Shown here one piece after another: positions 7,897 through 14,445 of a stretch of DNA of 42,574 bases; positions within the stretch are counted from its first letter, which is position 1; the number at the start of each line of letters is the position of its first letter. The notes under the pieces were generated by a model, which saw only the letters and a list, made by a program, of their open reading frames with translations, searched no databases and was not told the origin of the DNA. Origin of the DNA: Scatosoma sp045654025 (lineage in GTDB: Bacteria > Bacillota > Clostridia > Christensenellales > Borkfalkiaceae). The stretch is from assembly GCA_045654025.1 (NCBI GenBank), contig JAZOMO010000010.1, forward strand, positions 1-42,574. Direction: 5' to 3'. Both the position numbers and the translations under genes were made by a program.

Positions 7897-9045
7897 ATGA
7901 CGAAAAAATTATTCGAGATCATCGACGAATTGAAGGAAAAATATATAGGCGTTTGGCAAGACGTTTGTAATATCGAGAGCCCGACGAAGGATAAAGCAGG
8001 CGTAGACAAGGTCGGCGAGTATTTTTGCAACTTGGCAAAAGAGCAGGGTTGGCAGGTGGAAATCTTCCCGCAACCGATTGCAGGCAACGTTGTGTGTATC
8101 ACGATGAATCCTGAGGCGACTCTGCCCCCCGTCAGCCTTTCAGGGCATATCGACACGGTGCATCCGCACGGCAGATTTGGCTATCCGCCCGTTAAGTGTG
8201 ACGATGAAAAAATCTACGGCCCGGGCGTATACGATTGCAAGGGCGGCGCAGTGTCGGGGCTGTTTGCAATGGAGGTTTTGAAAAAGGTTGGGTTTACGGC
8301 TCGGCCGGTGCGCCTCTTGTTGCAGACGGATGAGGAAGTGGGCAGTAAAATCAGCAACAAAGCCACCATCAACCATATCTGCGAAAAAGCCAAGGACAGC
8401 GTAGCCTTCTTTAACTTGGAAGGGTTTGACGGTGGTAAGGTCTGCTTGGCGAGAAAGGGGATTTTGTATTTTCAGTTCACGGTCACGGGGCAAGAGGCGC
8501 ACGCCTCGTTTTGCGCTACGCTTGGCGCAAACGCGATTTTGGACGCCGCGCATAAGATTATCGAGCTGGAAAAATTGAAGGATGAGAAGGGGCTCACCTG
8601 CAACTGCGGTGTGATCAACGGCGGCAGTGTGCCGAATACCGTGCCGGGCAAGTGCGTGTTCAACGCAAACGTGCGCTACAAAACGCAGGCGCAATATGAA
8701 TGGGTGTGCAGCTATGCACGTCAACTGGCAAAGACGGTGCACGTCCAAGGTTGCCGTTGCGAAGTGGAAATCATCGGCGGTCGGCCTGCGATGGAACGAG
8801 TGGACAGAAACGTCCGCTTGTTGGAGCGAATGAACGCCATTTACGCGCAAAACGGAATGCCGATTTTGGTGGACGAGGATAGGTACGGTGGGTCGGATGC
8901 CGCGTACGTGACGATTGCAGGGATTCCCTGCATCGAGAATATGGGGGTAAAGGGTGCGCACCAACATTCTCCGCAGGAATTTGCCTATCTTGATTCCTTG
9001 CCCGAGGCGGTAAAACGCATCACCGTCGCCGTTTGCAATCTTTAA
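7897..9045 (+). CDS. M20 family metallopeptidase
   Basis: A 382-residue protein of the ArgE/DapE/CPG2 group of di-zinc exopeptidases and deacylases. Metal ligands are visible: His84 in SGHIDTVH, bridging Asp113 in DCKGG, the catalytic Glu pair in DEEVGS (146-147), Glu175 in FNLEG, and a C-terminal His in GAHQHS (355-357). The dimerisation domain sits in the middle, with the usual GQEAHAS start. No signal peptide is present, so it probably trims amino acids or acyl groups from peptides or amino-acid derivatives in the cytoplasm. The substrate cannot be fixed by sequence. It is a single gene with its own promoter. Confidence 0.88.
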   Translation: MTKKLFEIIDELKEKYIGVWQDVCNIESPTKDKAGVDKVGEYFCNLAKEQGWQVEIFPQPIAGNVVCITMNPEATLPPVSLSGHIDTVHPHGRFGYPPVKCDDEKIYGPGVYDCKGGAVSGLFAMEVLKKVGFTARPVRLLLQTDEEVGSKISNKATINHICEKAKDSVAFFNLEGFDGGKVCLARKGILYFQFTVTGQEAHASFCATLGANAILDAAHKIIELEKLKDEKGLTCNCGVINGGSVPNTVPGKCVFNANVRYKTQAQYEWVCSYARQLAKTVHVQGCRCEVEIIGGRPAMERVDRNVRLLERMNAIYAQNGMPILVDEDRYGGSDAAYVTIAGIPCIENMGVKGAHQHSPQEFAYLDSLPEAVKRITVAVCNL

Positions 9046-9062
9046 TCAAAGGTTAAAAAAAT

Positions 9063-9095
9063 AATCGTCCCTTTGCTAAAAACGGAGGGGCGATT
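9063..9095 (+). terminator. possible terminator of the M20 peptidase
   Basis: Imperfect hairpin AATCGtCCCT/AGGGgCGATT with a 13-nt loop, followed by only a short T-rich run (GCTTTATAG). Confidence 0.5.
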
Positions 9096-9197
9096 GCTTT
9101 ATAGCTTTTATCAAATAAATTTTTATAACGGATAAGGATATTTATTTAATACTCTTTTTCTCATACTATCACTTTAGAACAAAGTTTTCCAAATTAC

Positions 9198-9226
9198 TTG
9201 ACATAGAGCAAAATGTTCCATATAAT
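9198..9226 (+). promoter_or_regulatory. consensus sigma-A promoter
   Basis: A perfect TTGACA (9198-9203), a 17-bp spacer and a perfect TATAAT (9221-9226). The predicted start lies close to 9233, giving a leader of about 26 nt. Confidence 0.85.
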
Positions 9227-9258
9227 AGAAGTAGGAGGAAATTTTGGAGGTTTTACAA

Positions 9259-9564
9259 ATGAAGTATTGTAGCGGATGCGGAAAGGAAATTGAAGAGGAT
9301 GCGGTAACCTGTATTTATTGCGGCTATGCTATGTCTGTTACCACGGAGCAGGTAGAGACTGAGGAGCAGGACGAGCCCAGCATGGGCCTTACGGTACTGG
9401 GATTTTTGATTCCCATAGTGGGGCTGATTTTGTATTTGCGTTACAACAACGACGATCAGCCGTTGAAAGCAGAATCGGCAGGCAAAGGGGCGTTGTTTGG
9501 TGTTTGCGCCGCTGTTGGCCTTGCCGTACTTGGCGCACTTTTTGGAAGACTTTTCTTCATTTAA
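9259..9564 (+). CDS. small zinc-ribbon membrane protein
   Basis: A 101-residue protein. The N terminus is a four-cysteine zinc ribbon (CSGCG...CIYCG), the middle is acidic, and the C-terminal half holds two hydrophobic segments separated by YNNDDQPLKAESAG. Proteins of this zinc_ribbon_2 plus membrane-anchor type are common in Clostridia, and their function is unknown. I chose the ATG at 9259 with GGAGG 8 nt upstream. A TTG at 9244 with its own AGGAGG (9233-9238) would add five residues and is a real alternative. The consensus promoter suggests high expression. Confidence 0.75.
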   Translation: MKYCSGCGKEIEEDAVTCIYCGYAMSVTTEQVETEEQDEPSMGLTVLGFLIPIVGLILYLRYNNDDQPLKAESAGKGALFGVCAAVGLAVLGALFGRLFFI

Positions 9565-9592
9565 GCCGCCGTCTTGTATTCTAAAAGGGTAT

Positions 9593-9625
9593 AAAAAAGC
9601 CAAAGGCGATTGCCTTTGGCTTTTT
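9593..9625. terminator. bidirectional terminator
   Basis: Hairpin AGCCAAAGGC/GCCTTTGGCT flanked by A6 and T5, between convergent genes. Confidence 0.85.
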
Positions 9626-9636
9626 GTTGTTGGCGG

Positions 9637-10542
9637 TTATGCTTGCGCGGAGAGAATTTCCTCTAACTTTTGCCAAGCTTTCTTCCCCTTAGCGGTCGGG
9701 CCGACCTCCCATGAGCGTGTTTCAACTTCGATCCAGCCAGACCAGCTTATCGTACGGCCGGGGTATGCATAGCAACCATCGGCAGGATGATAACACTCAT
9801 ATTTATATCGGTCATCGCCCGTTATGGGTTGCACTACAGAGTAGCTTTCGTGCCAGTAGAAAAGTTCGTCCCTCCAGTGGTCGGTGGAGAAGGAAGGGAT
9901 ATTGACACCGTCCATATAGGAAACCTCTAAGCAGTAACCATGTATGGAATCACAAACCAGTTCGTAGGCGACGATGTGTTGTTCTTCATCGCGGACGGGG
10001 ACGAAAACGGAAAGATATACGCCAACGACGCTTACCATAGAATTAGGGCTCCAAGTCAGGGGATCGGGCGTGGAATATACTGCGATTTCTTCCTCTTCAT
10101 CGCCTATCAAATTTTCGCTTTTCAAGATAAAGGAAACGTGGTCGAATTCGCTGTCGTCGATACAATCACCGAACATTACGTCGATGCGCTCCTTGGATTC
10201 CGCCGAGGGGTCCATATTGCCGACGAAGGAGCCGGACAACGGGTTCTCGCCGTACCAACCCTTATTCATTGTGTCGATGATATATTGCAGGCTTTCCCCT
10301 TCGGGAATTGTGTCGTTTGTGTAATTATTGTTAAGAATATCGTACAGTCGTTCTAAGAAGTTTGCTTCCTTTTCCGGCATTTCCGGGCTATAAGTAAACT
10401 CGTTGACGTAGAGTCGAAGATCGGTGCTTACGGGCTCGGGGTTGGAATCGGTGAATGTCCACGTTGCCCAAACGCCTCCCGTAGACAGAAGGATGGCCAT
10501 ACTACAAAAAAGTGCCGCTGTTCGTGATAACTTTTTGCGCAT
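9637..10542 (-). CDS. secreted protein of unknown function
   Basis: A 301-residue protein with an N-terminal signal: a basic MRKKLSR, a hydrophobic core, then GGVWATWTFTDSN. That junction resembles the signal peptides of TasA/camelysin-like proteins cut by SipW-type signal peptidases, though this is only a resemblance. The mature part is acidic, rich in Asp, Glu, Tyr and Trp, and I do not recognise a domain. The longer frame from 10575 was rejected because AGGAGG sits 6 nt before the ATG at 10542. It has its own near-perfect promoter. Confidence 0.72.
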   Translation of the reverse strand: MRKKLSRTAALFCSMAILLSTGGVWATWTFTDSNPEPVSTDLRLYVNEFTYSPEMPEKEANFLERLYDILNNNYTNDTIPEGESLQYIIDTMNKGWYGENPLSGSFVGNMDPSAESKERIDVMFGDCIDDSEFDHVSFILKSENLIGDEEEEIAVYSTPDPLTWSPNSMVSVVGVYLSVFVPVRDEEQHIVAYELVCDSIHGYCLEVSYMDGVNIPSFSTDHWRDELFYWHESYSVVQPITGDDRYKYECYHPADGCYAYPGRTISWSGWIEVETRSWEVGPTAKGKKAWQKLEEILSAQA

Positions 10543-10594
10543 GTCGCTCCTCCTATTTTTCGTGTTGTAAACCATAGGTTTAATCTATATTAGT

Positions 10595-10623
10595 ATTATA
10601 ATACATGCTGGTTGGTTTGTCAA
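10595..10623 (-). promoter_or_regulatory. consensus sigma-A promoter of the secreted protein gene
   Basis: The minus strand reads TTGACA (10618-10623), a 17-bp spacer and TATAAT (10595-10600). A perfect inverted repeat TAAACC-ata-GGTTTA (10568-10582) lies in the leader. Confidence 0.8.
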
Positions 10624-10626
10624 TAG

Positions 10627-10659
10627 AAAACACCGAAGTCGTTTGACTTCGGTGTTTTT
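10627..10659 (-). terminator. terminator of the M3 peptidase gene
   Basis: Hairpin ACACCGAAGTC/GACTTCGGTGT with a GTTT loop and A/T flanks. The same hairpin sequence recurs at 13147-13182. Confidence 0.85.
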
Positions 10660-10688
10660 GGTTGCTTGGGAATGGTTGTTGTTTACAA

Positions 10689-12983
10689 TCAACCAAGGTT
10701 ACGTTGGAGAAGTTGGAAGGTTGCTTCATCAACGTAAGAGGTGAGCCCTGCATATACAAGAACATCTTCGGTGGTCATTTCAGGATCTACGTCGGTGTAG
10801 GTAAAGAGTTTGAGGTAGGATTCCTTTGCCGCCGCAAGTCCGTTTTTCTGCGCGTTGACGTAAATCTGAAGCGCGTTCACACCGGAAATTGCATAAGAAA
10901 TGTAATAGCAAGGGGAGGAGATGGTAACGTATCTCCAATAAGTATCCGCGCGATATGCTTCCTCGATGCCAAGGTATTCAGAAAGGCCAGCGTACACTGT
11001 ATCGTATTCGTCTGCCGTGATCTTGCCGTCCGCCATAATTTCTTCCGCGCCAGGGCCTTCGTAGTGATTCAGGTAGATTGCTTGTTCAAAACAGTCAACC
11101 TGTGTAGCCAAGATAACCGTTTGAAGGGTGGAAAGAAGGGTATAAGTTTCTACAAGCGCAAGAGCATTGCCTTCTAAGTAATTTTTCGCGTAAGATAAGA
11201 AAAGCATTTCTTGACCTTGCGAGTGGGTTTCAAGAAGGTCGAAGGATTGATTATATTCATCTTCATTGTAGATTTCGTTCATGTAGTGGCCAAATTCATG
11301 GGCGACAGTTGTTGCTGAATCGTAGTTTTTCCCGAAATATGCAATGGGAAGATTTACACCACGAATATAGGTAACGTAAGCGCCTTCGTAAGAACCTCTA
11401 AACATATTTCCGTCAACTACAAGATCGTTAAGAGCATCAGAGAAAGAAATCTGCTTATCGGGGTTAGAGGTGAACGCCATGTTCATATCGTCAATATAGT
11501 CGTTGAAGAGTTTATTGCCGAAAACGTCCTTAAAGAAGCTGTTGCTTACCACGCTGTAATATGTATCGATGTCGGATTGGGTAAGATTGCCACCGGTAAT
11601 ACTGTTCCACTTTGCGTAAATAGAGTTGTACGCAGGAACAAGATACTCTTTCACATATTCAACGAATTGCGCGGCGTCTTGATAGGTGTAATCTCTATCG
11701 TATACGTTCTCGTAAGCGTATTCAAGGTAGTTATCATAGCCAAGAATTTCTGCAATGTTTGTGGCATTCTCTACGAATTCCGCATACAATTCGGGAACAC
11801 GTGTCCCCACGATAGGGTTAGCGATGGCATTGAATTCAAGTTCAATTTCGTCGTTCCTGTTTTTGAGCGTGGTGTATTCTTCGTTGGCGAAAGCGTTGCT
11901 GTCAAAGAGGAACGCTTTAATCTCTTCTTCGGTTGCGCCTTCGAAGAAGAACTCGCGGAATTTGGAATCATACCAAGGCTGGGAGAGTGAGTAGAACTTT
12001 GCAACCAAGTCGGTGTAGTAGGTTTGCATATCGTTGTAACGCTGTTCCAGATCCTTGTTTTTATGCTCGCAGTAGTAGAGGGTCATAGCGATAGAATACT
12101 GACCTTGCGCCTCAAAGATGAGGTCACTGTATTCTTCGTAAAGCGCTTCTGCTGCCTTGTATTCCTCTACAAGAGCGCCTTCCGTGGTAAGGGCGTGCAG
12201 GGCGGGATCGTACGCATCGGCTGCGGTCAGGATACCCTCAAGTTCGTTGTGCTTTGTTTCAAGCGCGAGTTTATCCTCGTCGTCGAAGGTGAAACAGAGA
12301 GCCTCATTATACTTGCCGTTTCCTTTGGCGAACTCGGTGTAGAGGCAACCTTTCCTGGTACAAGCGCTAATTCTGGATGATTCTACAAATTCGCTCATAT
12401 CGTGGCCAAGTGCCTCAGCGTCTTGCACGATTTCTTCTGTGCTGCAACGGGTACATTTATACTTAATAAACCCGGCTGTTGTGCAGGTGGCGGGGGTTGT
12501 AGAATAGTACTGAATGTCATGGCCTAATTTGGGGATAACCTCTTCAATCTTTTCACCACAGCTACATTTAAGTTTTTTGTATCCATCCTTGGCACAGTAT
12601 GCCTTTTTGCTTTCATACACCACAAATTCGTGGACGTGGGGAGTCTCTGAGGAGGAACTGTCTGTGGAGGAATCCCCTGAGGAGGAACTGTCTGTGGAGG
12701 AATCCCCTGAGGAGGAACTGTCTGTGGAGGAATCCCCTGAGGAGGAACTGTCTGTGGAGGAATTCCCTGAGGAGGAACTGTCTGTGGAGGAATCCCCTGA
12801 GGAGGAACTGTCTGTGGAGGAATCCCCTGAGGAGGAGCTGCCTGTGTAGGGATCCTCTGAGGAGGAACTACCTGTGTAGGAACCCTCAAAGGAGGAACTA
12901 CCTGTGTAGGGATCCTCTGCGCCACAGCCTGCAACGCCGACTATTGCCACAAGGGAAAGTAAAAGAGAGATGATTTTCTTCAT
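10689..12983 (-). CDS. lipoprotein M3-family metallopeptidase with repeat stalk
   Basis: A 764-residue surface lipoprotein. A signal peptide ends in the lipobox VAGC (Cys20). Residues about 18-110 are a low-complexity Ser/Asp/Thr stalk made of ten-residue repeats (SSSGDSSTDS). Two cysteine-rich modules with HxHEF and LGHD signatures follow (about 110-195), and then a helical M3/oligoendopeptidase domain. Zinc ligands are HEFGH at 562-566, with the likely third ligand Glu585 in LLETHSQ. It is therefore a cell-surface zinc endopeptidase, probably for peptide nutrients. Most bacterial M3 enzymes are cytoplasmic, so the anchored form is notable. AAGGAG precedes the ATG. It is a single gene. Confidence 0.88.
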   Translation of the reverse strand: MKKIISLLLSLVAIVGVAGCGAEDPYTGSSSFEGSYTGSSSSEDPYTGSSSSGDSSTDSSSSGDSSTDSSSSGNSSTDSSSSGDSSTDSSSSGDSSTDSSSSGDSSTDSSSSETPHVHEFVVYESKKAYCAKDGYKKLKCSCGEKIEEVIPKLGHDIQYYSTTPATCTTAGFIKYKCTRCSTEEIVQDAEALGHDMSEFVESSRISACTRKGCLYTEFAKGNGKYNEALCFTFDDEDKLALETKHNELEGILTAADAYDPALHALTTEGALVEEYKAAEALYEEYSDLIFEAQGQYSIAMTLYYCEHKNKDLEQRYNDMQTYYTDLVAKFYSLSQPWYDSKFREFFFEGATEEEIKAFLFDSNAFANEEYTTLKNRNDEIELEFNAIANPIVGTRVPELYAEFVENATNIAEILGYDNYLEYAYENVYDRDYTYQDAAQFVEYVKEYLVPAYNSIYAKWNSITGGNLTQSDIDTYYSVVSNSFFKDVFGNKLFNDYIDDMNMAFTSNPDKQISFSDALNDLVVDGNMFRGSYEGAYVTYIRGVNLPIAYFGKNYDSATTVAHEFGHYMNEIYNEDEYNQSFDLLETHSQGQEMLFLSYAKNYLEGNALALVETYTLLSTLQTVILATQVDCFEQAIYLNHYEGPGAEEIMADGKITADEYDTVYAGLSEYLGIEEAYRADTYWRYVTISSPCYYISYAISGVNALQIYVNAQKNGLAAAKESYLKLFTYTDVDPEMTTEDVLVYAGLTSYVDEATFQLLQRNLG
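12661..12930 (-). repeat. 30-bp tandem repeat coding the lipoprotein stalk
   Basis: Nine contiguous 30-bp units. The six at 12661-12840 are nearly identical (differences include AATTCC for AATCCC), and the three at 12841-12930 are diverged. The unit is a multiple of three, so copy-number change keeps the frame and alters stalk length by ten residues. It is open in several frames, which makes spurious ORFs on both strands. Confidence 0.95.
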
Positions 12984-13015
12984 TGCTAATCTCCTTTTTT
13001 ATTTGATGTAAGGAT

Positions 13016-13044
13016 ATTGTAGCACACGATGCAGAGAATTGCAA
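13016..13044 (-). promoter_or_regulatory. sigma-A promoter of the M3 peptidase gene
   Basis: The minus strand reads TTGCAA (13039-13044), a 17-bp spacer and TACAAT (13016-13021). Confidence 0.7.
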
Positions 13045-13146
13045 TGGTTGAACGGGGGTATTTTCATTTTTTTAAATAAAAAATCGCGTTTCTATCATAA
13101 AAACGAATAAGAGGACAAAAAAATGGTGTGATTGTATGCAATATAC

Positions 13147-13182
13147 AAAAAAACACCGAAGTCGTTTGACTTCGGTGTTTTT
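13147..13182 (-). terminator. terminator of rpsF-ssb-rpsR
   Basis: Hairpin ACACCGAAGTC/GACTTCGGTGT with a GTTT loop, A7 on the left and T5 on the right. It is identical in stem and loop to the terminator at 10627-10659. Confidence 0.85.
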
Positions 13183-13198
13183 GATTGTTAGCTTGTGA

Positions 13199-13447
13199 TT
13201 ACTCGCCTTTGAAGGGGAGCAAGGAAGCGATACGCGCGCGCTTGATAGCGACTGCTACCTTTCTCTGGTGCGCTGCGCAGGTGCCGCTCATTCTGCGGGG
13301 AACGATTTTGCCGCCTTCCGTGATGTACTTCTTCAAGCGGTTTACGTCCTTATAATCGATTTCAGCGATTTTTTCCTGGCAGAAAGCGCATACCTTTTTA
13401 CGGGGCATTTTCTTGAAAACCTTTTTAACAGGTGCTTTCTCTTCCAT
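13199..13447 (-). CDS. rpsR: 30S ribosomal protein S18
   Basis: An 82-residue small-subunit protein that binds 16S rRNA next to S6. The core is recognisable (IDYKDVNRLKKYITEGGKIVPRR and the AIKRARIASLLPF end). It has CAFC near residue 20 and a further Cys in GTCAAHQRK, so this is the zinc-binding (C+) form of S18. AAGGAG lies upstream of the ATG. It is the last gene of rpsF-ssb-rpsR. Confidence 0.97.
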   Translation of the reverse strand: MEEKAPVKKVFKKMPRKKVCAFCQEKIAEIDYKDVNRLKKYITEGGKIVPRRMSGTCAAHQRKVAVAIKRARIASLLPFKGE

Positions 13448-13484
13448 TTTTCGTATCTCCTTAAATTATTTTACGTCCTTTCGA

Positions 13485-13913
13485 TTAGAAAGGGATGTCG
13501 CCATCGTCGTCCATCGGCTGCAGCTGAGGCTTGCGGCGAGGAGCGGTGGTGGCCTTAGGTGCGGGCTCTTCTGCGTCAAAAGACGAGCCGTCGTCCTGTC
13601 TCGGGGTCAAGATTTCGAAGTCCTGTACGATAACGTCAACCGCGGTGCGTCTTGCGCCCGTGTTGTCTTCGTATTCGCGCATTTCTACGCTGCCGACTAC
13701 GCAAACCTTCGTACCCTTTTTCGTGTAACGCGCAATCGTTTCTGCCAAGCCGCGCCATGCGGTGCAGTTGAAGAAATCTGCTTGACGTTCGCCGTCCGCA
13801 CTTCTATAGTTGCGGTTTACGGCAATCGAAAAACGACATCTTTGAACGCCCGATGCGGTTTCTACCAACTCGGGGTCGCGCGTGAGGTTACCAATTAAAT
13901 AAATCTTATTCAT
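13485..13913 (-). CDS. ssb: single-stranded DNA-binding protein
   Basis: A 142-residue OB-fold protein that coats single-stranded DNA in replication and repair. The N terminus MNKIYLIGNLTRDPE, the FNCTAWRGLAE core and the acidic partner-binding tip DDDGDIPF are all present. It lies between rpsF and rpsR, the standard bacterial arrangement. Confidence 0.97.
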   Translation of the reverse strand: MNKIYLIGNLTRDPELVETASGVQRCRFSIAVNRNYRSADGERQADFFNCTAWRGLAETIARYTKKGTKVCVVGSVEMREYEDNTGARRTAVDVIVQDFEILTPRQDDGSSFDAEEPAPKATTAPRRKPQLQPMDDDGDIPF

Positions 13914-13931
13914 ACTTTCACCCTTATACTT

Positions 13932-14213
13932 TTACGCCTTCGTAATCATACGTCTCAACACTTCGCTGTCGATGCCGGCAACACGGTCGAGTTCGTTAAG
14001 TACGTTAGCTTCTGCTTCGAACGTCATCAACACAAAGTAAGCTTCGTTCTTGAACTTGATAGGGTAAGCGGTTTTCTTCGTACCCCACTTGTCCGTAGAA
14101 ACAACAGCGCCGCCTGCATTCTTTACGATGTCCTCGTATTTTGCAATTTCAGCAGCCTTTACTTCTTCCGTCGAGTCGTTGTTGAGCAAATACAGCATTT
14201 CGTATTTAGCCAT
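13932..14213 (-). CDS. rpsF: 30S ribosomal protein S6
   Basis: A 93-residue protein with the S6 ferredoxin-like pattern (YEMLYLL, DKWGTKKTAYPIKF, YFVLMTFEA, LRRMITK). It forms a heterodimer with S18 on the 30S platform. AGGAGG lies 8 nt before the ATG. It is the first gene of the operon, behind a structured leader that may be bound by the S6:S18 pair. Confidence 0.97.
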   Translation of the reverse strand: MAKYEMLYLLNNDSTEEVKAAEIAKYEDIVKNAGGAVVSTDKWGTKKTAYPIKFKNEAYFVLMTFEAEANVLNELDRVAGIDSEVLRRMITKA

Positions 14214-14235
14214 AACGTTTCACCTCCTGGACTTA

Positions 14236-14262
14236 TTCGGCGCACCGCGGAATTCGGTACGC
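14236..14262 (-). promoter_or_regulatory. candidate S6:S18 autoregulatory leader hairpin
   Basis: The rpsF leader RNA can form the 8-bp stem GCGTACCG/CGGTGCGC with loop AATTCCG, just upstream of AGGAGG. Two further hairpins precede it in the leader (stem CGAGT/ACTCG, and GTATGAC/GTCGTAT). Leaders of rpsF operons in many bacteria carry a CCG-containing element bound by S6:S18; the position and the CCG triplets fit, but the exact match was not tested. Confidence 0.5.
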
Positions 14263-14328
14263 AAGGTTTTGCTTGACGAGTGTCAAACTCGCTAGCGCAT
14301 ACGACCGCGCACGCAGTCATACAGATAC

Positions 14329-14357
14329 ATTATACTGATTTACTACTGTGTAGTCAA
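14329..14357 (-). promoter_or_regulatory. sigma-A promoter of rpsF-ssb-rpsR
   Basis: The minus strand reads TTGACT (14352-14357), a 17-bp spacer and TATAAT (14329-14334). The leader to the rpsF ATG is about 110 nt. Confidence 0.82.
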
Positions 14358-14386
14358 CCGTTTTTGCGCGATTTTTCAAAAATAGT

Positions 14387-14427
14387 CAAAAAAAGAAGAG
14401 CGTTTTTTCGCACGCTCTTCTTCGTTT
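14387..14427 (-). terminator. terminator of the YG-repeat protein gene
   Basis: Hairpin GAAGAGCG/CGCTCTTC, followed on the minus strand by T7. Confidence 0.8.
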
Positions 14428-14445
14428 GTTTTGGAGATACAGCCG

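Noticed and set aside
12661..12930. Possible CRISPR array of 30-bp repeats
   Set aside because: The units are directly contiguous with no spacers and lie inside a coding sequence with a lipobox.
12514..12973. Open frames on both strands across the 30-bp repeat
   Set aside because: The repeat unit has no stop in several frames, so these frames are artefacts of the lipoprotein stalk. None has a ribosome binding site or non-repeat protein features.
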